This document shows positions 1-8,140 of a stretch of 33,981 nt of DNA, piece by piece (position 1 is the first letter of the stretch; each line of letters begins with the position of its first letter). The stretch is from Streptomyces corynorhini (GTDB lineage: Bacteria; Actinomycetota; Actinomycetes; Streptomycetales; Streptomycetaceae), in contig NZ_QQNA01000092.1 of NCBI RefSeq assembly GCF_003346515.1, positions 1 to 33,981 on the forward strand. The letters are read 5' to 3'. Under the pieces are notes generated by a model. That model did no database searches. It saw only the letters and a list, made by a program, of their open reading frames with translations, and was not told where the DNA came from. A program made the translations under genes and the position numbers.

Positions 1-1403
1 GTGTTGGGCTCCGGGGCCGGTCGCGGCTGGGGCTGCGCGGGCTGCGGCGCGGCCGGTTCGGGTGGGGCGGGCTGCTGCGGCGCGGCGGGTCCCGGTGCGG
101 CGGGCTGGCCCTGCTGCGGCGGGGGGAAGCCGTAACCGTTCTGGGCCGGGTGCGGGGGCCATGCGTACGGGGTCTGCCCGGCGCTCTGCGGAGGCACCTG
201 CGGCGCCTGCGGAGGCGGCGATGCGGGCCACTGCTGCGCGGCGGCGGGCGGCGCGGGCTGGAACGCGGGCGGCAGCGGCGGCAGTCCGGCGCCGAACGCG
301 GCGGGCTGCTGCGGCGACCACGGCTGCGCCGACGCGGCGGCCTGGGGAACGTCCTGGGGTTCCGCGTCCGCGGGCTCCCCGACCGGTACCGCCTCGGCGG
401 GCACGGCGTCGGAGGCCACGGCGTCGGCGTGGTGCGAAGGGGCCGCCGTCCCGTCGTCCTCGGACCGGGCCGCTGTGGCCGGGACCGCGTCCGAGACCGC
501 TTGGTCGGCGTCGTCCGGCTGGTCGGAGTCCGCGCTGTCGGTGGCGGTCTCGGCTACGGGCTCGGACTCGGGCTCGGGCCGCGGTGCGTCCGTGGCCTCG
601 GCCCGGTCCGTACCGTCGGCTTCGGCTTCGGCTTCGTCTTCGGCTGCGTCCGCGTTCCGGCCCGCGTCCTTGGCCTCGCCGTCTTCGGCGGCGGCGTCGG
701 CAACGGCCGCGGGGGATTCGGCGGGCACGGGCGGCGCGGTCTCCGCGGCTTCCGCGGACACAGGCGCGTCGGGGCGTTCGGCGGCCGCGGCGGGAGCCCG
801 GGGAGCGTCGGGAGTGTCGGGGGTGTCGGCGGCGGAGGAGGCCGGGACTCCGGCGGCTGCCTCCGCCGCCCGCTGCTTCTCCGCGTCGCGCTCCGCGAAC
901 TCACGCTTCAGAGCGGCCGGGGAGAACCGCATCGTGGCGCCGCTCTCCACATCGTCGCCACCGTCACCGAAGGGCTGCGAGGCGCCGGGAGCCGAGTCCG
1001 AAGCGGCGTTCGACGCGGGGGCGCCGACCGGCGGAGCGCCGACCGGCGGAGCGCCCACGGGCGGGGCACCGACCGGAGGTGCCGGTGCGGCGGGCGGCTC
1101 CGGAGCCGGTGGCTGCGGCGGCTGCGCCGGGCGGCCCTGAACCCAGTTCGGATCGTAGCCCGGCCCCGCGGGCAGCCCCGGCACGGCGACGGGCGCACCG
1201 TCCGGGGGAGGGGGCGAGTTGGCGGGAAGGGGCGCGGCCGACGCGTTGCCACCGGAGGTGTCCCCCGGCGCGTTCTGCGTGTACCAGGCGGGCGGGGTGT
1301 AGTCGATGGTGAACTCACCCGTCATCTCGGGCTCCGCGTCGGACTGATCGTCCGCGGCCGGGCTGTTCCAGCCTCCCCGGATCTCGTCCCGATCGCCGTT
1401 CAC
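1..1403 (-). CDS. SCO5717-type growth-regulating ATPase, N-terminal part (partial)
   Basis: The gene starts with GTG at 1403, preceded by a strong AGGAGG with a 4-base spacer, and stays open for 467 codons to the left edge, so the C-terminus is missing. It begins VNGDRDEIRGGWNSPAADD, then a conserved-looking patch ending in GEFTIDYTPPAWYTQNA, and then a long low-complexity region rich in Ala, Pro, Glu and Asp with four tandem APPVG repeats (1021-1080) and Pro/Gln-rich stretches near the edge. From memory this layout matches the Streptomyces SCO5717 family beside the ESX locus, where a MinD/ParA-like ATPase domain follows the disordered N-terminus. That ATPase domain would lie outside this window, so its presence here is inference. 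The large overlapping reading frames on the plus strand in this stretch are GC-driven shadows. Confidence 0.82.
   Translation of the reverse strand, partial: MNGDRDEIRGGWNSPAADDQSDAEPEMTGEFTIDYTPPAWYTQNAPGDTSGGNASAAPLPANSPPPPDGAPVAVPGLPAGPGYDPNWVQGRPAQPPQPPAPEPPAAPAPPVGAPPVGAPPVGAPPVGAPASNAASDSAPGASQPFGDGGDDVESGATMRFSPAALKREFAERDAEKQRAAEAAAGVPASSAADTPDTPDAPRAPAAAAERPDAPVSAEAAETAPPVPAESPAAVADAAAEDGEAKDAGRNADAAEDEAEAEADGTDRAEATDAPRPEPESEPVAETATDSADSDQPDDADQAVSDAVPATAARSEDDGTAAPSHHADAVASDAVPAEAVPVGEPADAEPQDVPQAAASAQPWSPQQPAAFGAGLPPLPPAFQPAPPAAAQQWPASPPPQAPQVPPQSAGQTPYAWPPHPAQNGYGFPPPQQGQPAAPGPAAPQQPAPPEPAAPQPAQPQPRPAPEPN
1021..1080. repeat. Four tandem 15-bp repeats within the Pro/Ala-rich gene
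   Basis: Four consecutive 15-bp units (1021-1035, 1036-1050, 1051-1065, 1066-1080) of the form gcgccgaccggcgga. The first two are identical and the last two carry a few substitutions. On the coding (minus) strand they encode APPVG four times in frame. Unit length is a multiple of three, so copy-number change would keep the frame. Confidence 0.9.
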
Positions 1404-1542
1404 TTTGCCTCCTGGTGTGGTCGAGCACCCTTGTGCCGTGGTGGGTGGGGGCGACCGATTCCGTCCGTCCGGTCAGCCCGGCTCTTCCCCTTGCGGCGCG
1501 GCCGACGTGCCCGCAGGTCCCGTACTCCCGCGCCCGCCACCC

Positions 1543-1573
1543 ACCCTAATCGCCGTCGGCGGCGCCACGTCAG
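1543..1573 (-). promoter_or_regulatory. Candidate HrdB-type promoter for the SCO5717-type gene
   Basis: Reading the minus strand, CTGACG (1573-1568) and TAGGGT (1548-1543) resemble the streptomycete vegetative -35 and -10 elements (TTGAC and TAGRRT). The 19-base spacer is a little long. It sits about 140 bases upstream of the GTG start at 1403. The rest of the 1404-1831 gap shows no convincing gene. Confidence 0.3.
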
Positions 1574-1831
1574 GGCGGACCGCCCGCGATGCCACGCGGG
1601 CCGTGCTGTCACCGCCCGCGAGCGGGCTGTGAGCAGCGCCGTATGCCGGGCGAAGGAGTCGAATTCGTATATTCCGCTGCGGATTTCGGTCATCAGCACG
1701 CCGAACGTACGTCATCCAACAATCCGGTCTCGACCGGGCGGCCGGGGCCGGCGGAACATCCCACCGCCGGGAGTACACCACGGGGCGACGCCGCCGGGGA
1801 GGGAGCGGACACCGTATGTTCACGCAGACGA

Positions 1832-1862
1832 AAGGGGCACGCTCGTCATGAGCGTGCCCCTT
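1832..1862 (-). terminator. Hairpin terminator downstream of the DUF397 gene
   Basis: A perfect 13-bp stem, AAGGGGCACGCTC paired with GAGCGTGCCCCTT, around a 5-base loop (1845-1849). It lies 19 bases past the stop of the minus-strand DUF397 gene and separates it from the next gene. There is no long U-tract, which is usual for actinobacterial terminators. Confidence 0.75.
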
Positions 1863-1880
1863 CCCTGTCCGTCCTGTGGG

Positions 1881-2114
1881 TCACTGCAAGTCGAACTCGC
1901 CGTCACGCGCGCCGAGTACGAACGCCCGCCACTCGGCCTCCGTGTAGCGCAGAACCGTGTCGTGGTCCAGCGAGGACCTCATGGCCACGGCGCCGTCCGG
2001 CAGATAGGCGATCTCGACCCGCTCCTCGTCCGCGCTGGTGCCGGGGGCACCGTGCCACTCGACACCAGAGATGTCGAGGGCGTACAGCTCGTCCTTCTCC
2101 TGTGCGCTCCCCAT
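1881..2114 (-). CDS. DUF397 family protein, BldB candidate
   Basis: A 77-residue acidic protein starting with ATG at 2114 behind GAAAGGAA. It has the general DUF397 plan: an N-terminal W (residue 20) in a VEWHGAPG segment, a hydrophobic strand pair VEIAYLP and AVAMRSS, a short run DTVLRYTEAEWRAFVLG and a C-terminal acidic tail GEFDL. DUF397 is the family of BldB, a small regulator of Streptomyces development, and bldB is known to lie in the ESX region of Streptomyces. That makes this a bldB candidate, but my recollection is that the reference BldB is somewhat longer (close to 100 residues), so orthology is unproven. It is monocistronic, bounded by its own upstream gap and a strong terminator. 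Confidence 0.8.
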   Translation of the reverse strand: MGSAQEKDELYALDISGVEWHGAPGTSADEERVEIAYLPDGAVAMRSSLDHDTVLRYTEAEWRAFVLGARDGEFDLQ

Positions 2115-2322
2115 GAGTGAAGATTCCTTTCGTAACGGCCGAGATGAGAGTGGATTCTCCGCGACGGATTCAGGGGAATGTCCGCTGGATGCCGGTCAAA
2201 GCCACTTCGGCATCCTAGGACAGCTCATTCCCCGCAATGGAGCACTCCAGCAATACCGGAGCCCGCAACCGCGCCTCGACCGGAACCGTGTCCCGGGCAG
2301 GAACCGCGCCCCGACCGGTCCC

Positions 2323-2356
2323 GGCCGACCGGTCCCGATACGGACCCCGGTCGGTC
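2323..2356 (-). terminator. Candidate terminator after the eccE operon
   Basis: GGCCGACCGG (2323-2332) pairs with CCGGTCGGTC (2347-2356) with one G-U pair around a 14-base loop. It lies about 30 bases downstream of the stop of the 236-residue gene on the minus strand. A second CCGACCGG at 2311-2318 offers an alternative partner, so the exact fold is uncertain. The remaining 2115-2322 presumably carries the DUF397 promoter; I see no clear -10/-35. Confidence 0.45.
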
Positions 2357-2384
2357 CGTGCCGGGACCCCGCCGCGTCCCCGCC

Positions 2385-3095
2385 TCAGTCCATCCGGCGG
2401 GCGACGCCCAGCAGACCGGTCTCGGCATCCGTGGGGCTCGTCATCACCCAGAGCCGCTCACGTCCCGCGCACCAGAGGGTGACACCGTCCGCCAGCGTGG
2501 GCAGGGCATCGCTCTCGGCCCGCTCCAGCCCCAGGATGCGGCTGGTCTGCTCCGCCTCCTGCGGCGATATCCGCTGCACACCCACCAGCGTGGAGTCCCG
2601 CATCAGCCGAGGCGCCACCGGACTCAGATACGGCAGCAGGGTCAGCACGGACTGCCAGGGCGCGGACACCACACGGCCACGCGGCGGACGCATCCCGCAG
2701 TCCCGGATCACCACCACCGGGCTGCCGACCGTGGCACCCATCGGGGGAACGCGCCCCACCTCGTGCAGGGTGATGCACTCCAGCCCCGCTCCGGCGGCCT
2801 GCGCCAGCATCGTCCACGCCTGTGGCCGCCCGGTCTCCACCGCCACCCGCGCCCCCGTACCCGCGGCGCGCAGCGCCAGCACCTGGGCCGACCACAGGCC
2901 GCCGATCAGCAGCACCTCGTACGGGGTCGAGCGGTGGAAGCCGACCAACTGCCGACGGCCCTCGGCGTCGTCACCGAGCACCACTCCGTCGTCGCCCACC
3001 GGCAGCGACAGCGCACCCAGATGGTCGACGGTCATGGTGTGTCCCGCGTGGCGCGGTCCGCGCAGCCCGCGCGCCGAGCCGAGTCCGGCGGTCAT
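2385..3095 (-). CDS. ESX-locus protein of unknown function coupled to eccE
   Basis: A 236-residue protein beginning MTAGLGSARG. The start at 3095 is chosen because its ATG overlaps the eccE stop codon in an ATGA arrangement, which implies translational coupling; the longer open frame upstream merely overlaps eccE. It has no signal peptide and no convincing membrane segment. It shows alternating alpha/beta-like hydrophobic patches (for example YEVLLIGGLWSAQVL and GSPVVVIRD) and a final DGVTLWCAGRERLWVMTS strand-rich region. The coupling to eccE suggests a cytosolic accessory subunit or chaperone of the secretion machine, but I recognise no family, and function is unassigned. The call as a real gene is firm because of coupling and codon-position GC bias. 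Confidence 0.75.
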   Translation of the reverse strand: MTAGLGSARGLRGPRHAGHTMTVDHLGALSLPVGDDGVVLGDDAEGRRQLVGFHRSTPYEVLLIGGLWSAQVLALRAAGTGARVAVETGRPQAWTMLAQAAGAGLECITLHEVGRVPPMGATVGSPVVVIRDCGMRPPRGRVVSAPWQSVLTLLPYLSPVAPRLMRDSTLVGVQRISPQEAEQTSRILGLERAESDALPTLADGVTLWCAGRERLWVMTSPTDAETGLLGVARRMD

Positions 3096-4435
3096 CGCGT
3101 GCCTCCCAGGGGCAGTGTCGCCAGCACGCCGGGCAGCTGCTCGCGGTCCAGCCGTATCAGCGCGACCTTCGCCGTGCGCGCGGCACCCTCCAACGTACGC
3201 CGTACCCGGACCAGTTCGGTGTCGCTGCCGCCGGTTATCCGCACGTGGCCGGCGATGTCCATCGAGCCCCGGTGCGCACCCGGCCGCAGCGTCACGCTGA
3301 AGGTCGTGGCGTACGCCGGGGCCGAGGTGAGCAGCGAGACCAGCCGGGGGAGCGGTGTGGCGGCGCGCCCCAACTCCGGCCAGCGGCCCACCGCGTACGT
3401 GGTGTGCCAGCGGTCGTCGCACCGCCAGACCCGGGTCGTCTCCGCCGTACGCGCGCGCGAAGCGGCCTCGGGGCGGCTCGCCCGGGTGGAGACGGCGAGG
3501 CTGGCACACGCCGAGGTCGCCACGGTCGAGTTCAGCTCCTGCTGGTCCAGGACCACGGCCCGGAACCCGGCCCCGGTGATCCGGCTCGCCACATGGTCCG
3601 CCACCCGCACCAGAGAGCGCTGGGCCCCCTCGATGCCGCCGCCGCGCGCCTCGACCGCCTCCCGGCACAGCTCGGGGTCGAGCTTCACGGCCACCCAGGT
3701 GAGCCGCAGCGCGGGCGCGCCCGTGGCTTCCTGGAGCGGCGCGTACGAGAGCCGGGCCACCGACTGCTCGGGCAGGTGCGGCGCGGGCGCGGAACGCACC
3801 TGCTGCACCAACTGCACGGACTCCAGGACGATGTCGTCGACCCGCAGCGAAGCGCCCAGCAGGGAGAGCGGCAGCGAGCGCGCCCCGGAGACCGGGCGCA
3901 GCCCGTCGCCGCTGGCCTCGACCCGCACCACGGCCGTCAGGAAGCTCCCGTCGCCCAGCATCCCCACCGTGCGCCGGTCGCGGTCGACATAGGTGAACGG
4001 GCGCAGCGACGGGACGCTCTCGACCACCGGCGCCAGCGACGGATCCACGTCAGCGGCGGACGGTTCGAGGGCCCGCCTGCGCGCACGCAGGGCGAGCGCC
4101 GAGGACAGCCAGTCCTGCATCGCGTGGCCCCGCCGCCGCAACACGGCCAGCAGCACGAGCGCACACGCGACGACCATCGTCGGTACGAGCCAGAGCCCGC
4201 CGAGAGCGGCGCCGATCAACGCCAGCGCGAGAGCCACCTCGACCAGCACCAACTGCCGCAGCTGGAAAGGGCCCACTCGGCCGGCCGCCGACAGGGGCCG
4301 CAGCGAGGTCTTCGCGGGCGCCGCGACGGGCACACCGCCGGACCGCGCCGCCGGTACGTTGCTACGTCGCTTCCGGGAAGCGCCGGGCACCCGCGCCGTG
4401 CTCCGCTCATCGCGCTCGCGCGTCGCCGTACTCAT
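3092..4435 (-). CDS. eccE: Type VII secretion protein EccE
   Basis: A 447-residue protein, close to the usual EccE length. A basic N-terminus of about 60 residues is followed by two adjacent membrane segments at about 61-82 and 83-100 (LVLVEVALALALIGAALGG, then WLVPTMVVACALVLLAVL). A long soluble domain then starts with the pattern SLRPFTYVDRDRRTVGMLGDG. EccE is a peripheral subunit of the ESX inner-membrane core complex with EccB, EccC and EccD. The gene is divergent from eccB across a 182-bp gap and its stop overlaps the start of the next gene. Start ATG at 4435 has AAGG nearby. The family call rests on the two-TM layout plus context, since EccE is poorly conserved. Confidence 0.85.
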   Translation of the reverse strand: MSTATRERDERSTARVPGASRKRRSNVPAARSGGVPVAAPAKTSLRPLSAAGRVGPFQLRQLVLVEVALALALIGAALGGLWLVPTMVVACALVLLAVLRRRGHAMQDWLSSALALRARRRALEPSAADVDPSLAPVVESVPSLRPFTYVDRDRRTVGMLGDGSFLTAVVRVEASGDGLRPVSGARSLPLSLLGASLRVDDIVLESVQLVQQVRSAPAPHLPEQSVARLSYAPLQEATGAPALRLTWVAVKLDPELCREAVEARGGGIEGAQRSLVRVADHVASRITGAGFRAVVLDQQELNSTVATSACASLAVSTRASRPEAASRARTAETTRVWRCDDRWHTTYAVGRWPELGRAATPLPRLVSLLTSAPAYATTFSVTLRPGAHRGSMDIAGHVRITGGSDTELVRVRRTLEGAARTAKVALIRLDREQLPGVLATLPLGGTR

Positions 4436-4617
4436 CGCCGCCTTGCCCCCCTCGTGCCGTAATCACCGATTTCGCATGGGTGTTGACGGCGCGTTCACCC
4501 TACCTGAGCAGTGCGTCGCAAACCCCAGCATGCATAGTAGGGGGCCGGTACGACAGCGGGCCCTCTCGGTGAGTGTGGCAACCTTGTCGGCCCACGGGGA
4601 GAGGGAACAGCGGACAG

Positions 4618-6156
4618 ATGGCATCACGACGGGACGAACTCAACGCGTACACCTTCGCGAAGCGAAGGCTGATCGCACAGTTCGTACAACCGAACGCGAC
4701 CGGCTCCGAAGAAGGAGCGCCCCGCCCGCTGCGCGCGGTGTTCCCCGGCGCGATCGTAGGTGTGGTGATCCTCGCGGGCTTCGGCGCCTGGGGGATGTTC
4801 AAGCCGGTCGCGCCCAAGGACTGGGACAAGCCCGGCGAGAACGTCATCATCGCCAGCAAGTCCACCACGCGGTACGTGGTGCTGAAGACGGACGACAAGA
4901 CCCAGCTCCACCCCGTCCTGAACATGGCCTCGGCCAAACTCCTGCTGGACGGGGCCAACAGCAAGGTCGTCAACGTCAGCGAGTCCGTCCTGGACGACGG
5001 CAGGATCCCGCACGGGGCCACCATCGGCATCCCCTACGCGCCCGACCGGCTGCCCGACGCCGAGGAGGCGGGCGCCACCAAGCGCTGGGCGGTCTGCGAG
5101 CGGCCCGTGGAGGGCGGCGGCACCATACAGAAGGCCGCGTTCGTCCTCGCGCAACGGGACCAGGCGAAGACCGACGGCGCCAACCGGCTGCGCGGCGGCG
5201 AGCTGCTGTACGTGGAGGGCCCGGCGCCCGAACGCACCCGCTACATCGTGGACGCCGCGGGGAAGGCGTACGAGGTGGGGAAGGACGAGCTGCTGCTGCG
5301 CCAGCTCGTCGGTCAGGGCCGAAAGCCCCAGCGCGTCTCCGCCGCCTGGCTGGAGACGCTGCACAAGGGCGACCCCATCGGCTTCCCGAAGATCGACGGA
5401 GTCCCCGGCGCGGAGGCCGGCGCCCCCGGCGAGCTGGCACCCGAGCTGAACAAGGTCGGGATGATCCTCGCCGCCGTCGACGGAACCAAGAAGCAGATCT
5501 ACGTCGTTCTGCCCGGCCGCGTGGCCCCCGTGTCGGACTTCACCGCGAAGCTGCTGCTCAGCAGCAAGGAACTGGACGTGAGCGAACTCGGCCAGAACGG
5601 CGAGGCCAAGTCCGTGAACCCCAGCGCCATCCGGCCCGGCCGGGCCTTCGGCGGTGAGAACGACTGGCCGGTGCACGCTCCCCGGCACGTCAACTCGGCG
5701 AGCGCCGCCGCGGGCAGCCGCAACACCGTCTGCAACGTCCTGCGAAAGGTGGACAGGGACAGCGGCGCCACCACCCTCAGCACCTGGGCGGGCACCGACT
5801 TCCCGGCCACCCTGCCCACCGGATCGAGCAGCGCGTACGTCACCCCCGGATCAGGGCAGCTGTTCCGCCAGTTCAAGGGCTCCACGACCGGCTCGGGATT
5901 CGTCTTCCTGGTCACCGACACCGGACTGCGCTACGCGATGCAGGCGAACGGCGACACGGCGACGGACGACTCCGGCATCGGCGCCCCCGGCACGGCCAAG
6001 GAGAAGGAGGCGCAGCGCCGGGAGGACCAGCAGGCCCAGAACCGGCTCGGCTACAAGGATGTCGCCCCGGCGCCCATCCCGGCCGCCTGGTCCGCGTTCC
6101 TGCCGACGGGCCCGCGGCTGTCCACGGGCTCGGCCCGCCAGCCGCAGGGTTCGTGA
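4618..6156 (+). CDS. eccB: Type VII secretion protein EccB
   Basis: A 512-residue protein. The start at 4618 (MASRRDELNAYTFAKRRLI) is typical of EccB and has GAGAGGGA upstream; an in-frame upstream extension from 4573 is not needed. A short cytoplasmic N-terminus precedes one membrane segment at about 41-62 (VFPGAIVGVVILAGFGAWGMF). The rest is the large extracytoplasmic domain of repeated R-domains. Cys160 (RWAVC) and Cys372 (NTVCN) are placed like the disulphide pair of mycobacterial EccB. EccB forms the core ESX membrane complex with EccC, EccD and EccE and binds cell-wall-side components. mycP follows 13 bases later, so the two are probably cotranscribed. Confidence 0.93.
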   Translation: MASRRDELNAYTFAKRRLIAQFVQPNATGSEEGAPRPLRAVFPGAIVGVVILAGFGAWGMFKPVAPKDWDKPGENVIIASKSTTRYVVLKTDDKTQLHPVLNMASAKLLLDGANSKVVNVSESVLDDGRIPHGATIGIPYAPDRLPDAEEAGATKRWAVCERPVEGGGTIQKAAFVLAQRDQAKTDGANRLRGGELLYVEGPAPERTRYIVDAAGKAYEVGKDELLLRQLVGQGRKPQRVSAAWLETLHKGDPIGFPKIDGVPGAEAGAPGELAPELNKVGMILAAVDGTKKQIYVVLPGRVAPVSDFTAKLLLSSKELDVSELGQNGEAKSVNPSAIRPGRAFGGENDWPVHAPRHVNSASAAAGSRNTVCNVLRKVDRDSGATTLSTWAGTDFPATLPTGSSSAYVTPGSGQLFRQFKGSTTGSGFVFLVTDTGLRYAMQANGDTATDDSGIGAPGTAKEKEAQRREDQQAQNRLGYKDVAPAPIPAAWSAFLPTGPRLSTGSARQPQGS

Positions 6157-6169
6157 GGGGCGCCGCCGT

Positions 6170-7447
6170 ATGACACTCACGTACCGCAGGCGCCCCCCTC
6201 GCTTCCCGCGCCTGCTGACCTCGGCGGCGGCCACCACCGCTGCCACCGCCGTGACCGTCCTCGGGCTGCCGGTGCCCGAGGCGGCGGCCGACGCCACGCA
6301 GTGCACGTACCCCTCGGAGAAGTACGAGGGCCGCCCCTGGTCGCTCCAGCGCGTCCTGCTGGACGAACTGCGCACCCAGTCCACCGGAAAGGGCGTACGG
6401 GTCGCGGTCATCGACACCGGTGTCGACGTCAAGAACCCGCAACTCACCAAGGCGGTCGACACCAAGAGCGGGCGCAACTTCCTGCCCAAGGGCCTCAAGG
6501 ACGAGAACGGCGACAAGCTGGAGCGCGGCAAGGAGAACGGCACCTCGGACACCGTGGGGCACGGCACCAAGGTCGCCGGCATCATCGCCGCCCGCCCCGC
6601 GAAGGGCACCGGCTTCGTCGGCCTCGCCCCGGACGCGATGATCATTCCCATCCAGCAGAACGACGCGCAGGGCAACGGCACCGTCGAGAAACTCATCGAG
6701 GCGATCAACTACGCGGTGGACGCCGAAGCCGATGTCATCAACATCTCGCAGGACACCGCGGACGCCGTCGCACCCGTCCCCGCACTGGAGCAGGCGGTGG
6801 ACAGGGCCCTGGACCGGCAGATCGTGATCGTCGCCTCGGCGGGCAACGACGGTCTGGACGGCAACGTCAAGAAGACCTACCCGGCCTCCTTCGACGGCGT
6901 ACTCGCCGTAGCGGCCTCCGACCGGAACAACGAACGCGCGGTCTTCTCCCAGTCCGGTGAGTTCGTCGGCATCGCCGCGCCCGGCGTCGACATGGTCTCC
7001 ACGGTCCCGCTGGGGGGCCACTGCGCGGACAACGGCACCAGCTTCGCCGCGCCCTACGTCGCGGGTGTCGCCGCTCTCATCAGGGCCAAGCACCCCGACT
7101 GGACGGGGAAGCAGGTCGTCGCCCAGCTGCAGCAGACGGCGGAACGCTCGGTCGCGGGCCACGACCGCCTCGTCGGATGGGGCGTCATCGACCCGGTACG
7201 CGCCCTCACCGAGGACGACAAGCCCATCGAAGAACCGGCGGCCCACGAGGGCCTGACCGAAGCCGAGGCTCCCACCCCGGCCAAGGTCCACCTCGGCGAA
7301 TCCCCCGAGGAACGCACCGCCCGCCTCGCCACCTACGCCGTCGTCGGCGGCGCAGTCCTGGTAGCGGCCATAGCGGGCGCCGCGACGGCCCTGCGTGACG
7401 CCCGCCGCCGCACGCGGCGACTGGCGGCGGGACGGGCGAGCGGCTGA
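6170..7447 (+). CDS. mycP: Type VII secretion-associated serine protease, mycosin (first copy)
   Basis: A 425-residue subtilisin-fold protease. Start ATG at 6170 has GAGGGG nine bases upstream, just past eccB. A signal peptide (about 1-40, cleavage near PEAAADA) is followed by the S8 domain with catalytic Asp82 (AVIDTGVD), His131 (VGHGTKVAG), oxyanion Asn226 (SAGNDG) and Ser291 (NGTSFAAP). A proline/acidic linker leads to a C-terminal membrane anchor at about 387-407 and a basic tail. All catalytic residues are present, so it should be active. Mycosins sit on the outer face of the membrane, stabilise the ESX complex and process some substrates. Being directly behind eccB, this is the likely core mycosin of the system. 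Confidence 0.93.
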   Translation: MTLTYRRRPPRFPRLLTSAAATTAATAVTVLGLPVPEAAADATQCTYPSEKYEGRPWSLQRVLLDELRTQSTGKGVRVAVIDTGVDVKNPQLTKAVDTKSGRNFLPKGLKDENGDKLERGKENGTSDTVGHGTKVAGIIAARPAKGTGFVGLAPDAMIIPIQQNDAQGNGTVEKLIEAINYAVDAEADVINISQDTADAVAPVPALEQAVDRALDRQIVIVASAGNDGLDGNVKKTYPASFDGVLAVAASDRNNERAVFSQSGEFVGIAAPGVDMVSTVPLGGHCADNGTSFAAPYVAGVAALIRAKHPDWTGKQVVAQLQQTAERSVAGHDRLVGWGVIDPVRALTEDDKPIEEPAAHEGLTEAEAPTPAKVHLGESPEERTARLATYAVVGGAVLVAAIAGAATALRDARRRTRRLAAGRASG

Positions 7448-7582
7448 GGGGCGTGTGCCGAAACCCGGGGAGATCCGGGGAGGGAACGGGGGAGGAATGG
7501 CGCGGATATGCCTGGCAAAGACGGCAACCGCACAGCCTCCCACAGATCGTTATGCCCCAAAGTCCCGTGACCGATAAGACTT

Positions 7583-7611
7583 TTGGGACTGTCAGTACCA
7601 GTGGATAGAGT
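7583..7611 (+). promoter_or_regulatory. Strong candidate HrdB-type promoter for the accessory ESX operon
   Basis: TTGGGA (7583-7588), a 17-base spacer and TAGAGT (7606-7611). The -10 matches the streptomycete vegetative consensus exactly and spacing is ideal. AGTCCC (7561-7566) and GGGACT (7585-7590) form an inverted repeat, the right arm of which covers the -35, so an operator is possible. Transcription would start near 7618, ahead of the gene at 7685. The remaining part of the 7448-7684 gap shows nothing else I can support. Confidence 0.5.
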
Positions 7612-7684
7612 GACATGTATGTGACCAGTGATGTGCGTGTCGTCACGGTCGCGATGCATAGGCGGTAAACGGGGAGGTACGGGG

Positions 7685-8140
7685 ATGGCGGATCCGGGAT
7701 CGGGCAATGGGGGCGGCGGCGCCGGCAACGGTGACTTGCAGCTCCAGATCACGGCGCTGAAGAAGTTCCGATCACATGTGGACGTACTGCTGAGCGACCT
7801 GGAGGGCGGCGCCGCCGGCAAGTCGGAGGTAGCGGCCCAGACCATTTCCCGCTCCTCTCTCAGCGGCCGTAACGCCCCTTTCGTGGAGGCGGACGGCCTC
7901 TACGCGCAGTACAACCGCGTCCACGAATCACTGGTGTCCCTGTCCAGGACGCTCGGTGACCAGATCGAAGTCCTGAACATCGGCGTACACGCGGCGGCGG
8001 TCGGCTTCGACAACGTCGAGGAAGACGTGCGGCGGCGGTACGCGGAGATCCGGACGCGCATCGATCAGGAGCACGAGGAGTCGGAGCGCCGTGGCACGAG
8101 CGATACGGCCGGTGGAACGTTCGACCCGGGGGTGCGTTGA
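7685..8140 (+). CDS. Small helical ESX-locus protein, probable secretion partner
   Basis: A 151-residue protein. The start at 7685 (MADPGSGNGGG) is fixed by GGGGAGG eight bases upstream; the longer frame from 7628 has no such site. After a Gly-rich head, two long amphipathic helices are likely (about 16-45 and 68-133), rich in Glu, Arg and hydrophobic heptads. This layout resembles EspC/WXG100-like ESX partners, but there is no W-x-G and no clear YxxxD/E tail, so the family is not assigned. Its stop overlaps the start of the next gene (TGATG), implying paired synthesis. I infer that it pairs with the downstream WxG protein in the way PE proteins pair with PPE proteins. Confidence 0.75.
   Translation: MADPGSGNGGGGAGNGDLQLQITALKKFRSHVDVLLSDLEGGAAGKSEVAAQTISRSSLSGRNAPFVEADGLYAQYNRVHESLVSLSRTLGDQIEVLNIGVHAAAVGFDNVEEDVRRRYAEIRTRIDQEHEESERRGTSDTAGGTFDPGVR

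Noticed and set aside
1400..1699. 99-codon minus-strand frame starting MLMTEIRSG upstream of the SCO5717-type gene
   Set aside because: No ribosome binding site, turns into Arg-rich noise, and overlaps the promoter and start of the downstream gene.
150..2120. Long plus-strand open frame of 656 codons over the left edge
   Set aside because: Repetitive Arg/Gly-rich shadow of the Pro/Ala-rich minus-strand gene; it also runs antisense through a terminator and the DUF397 gene.
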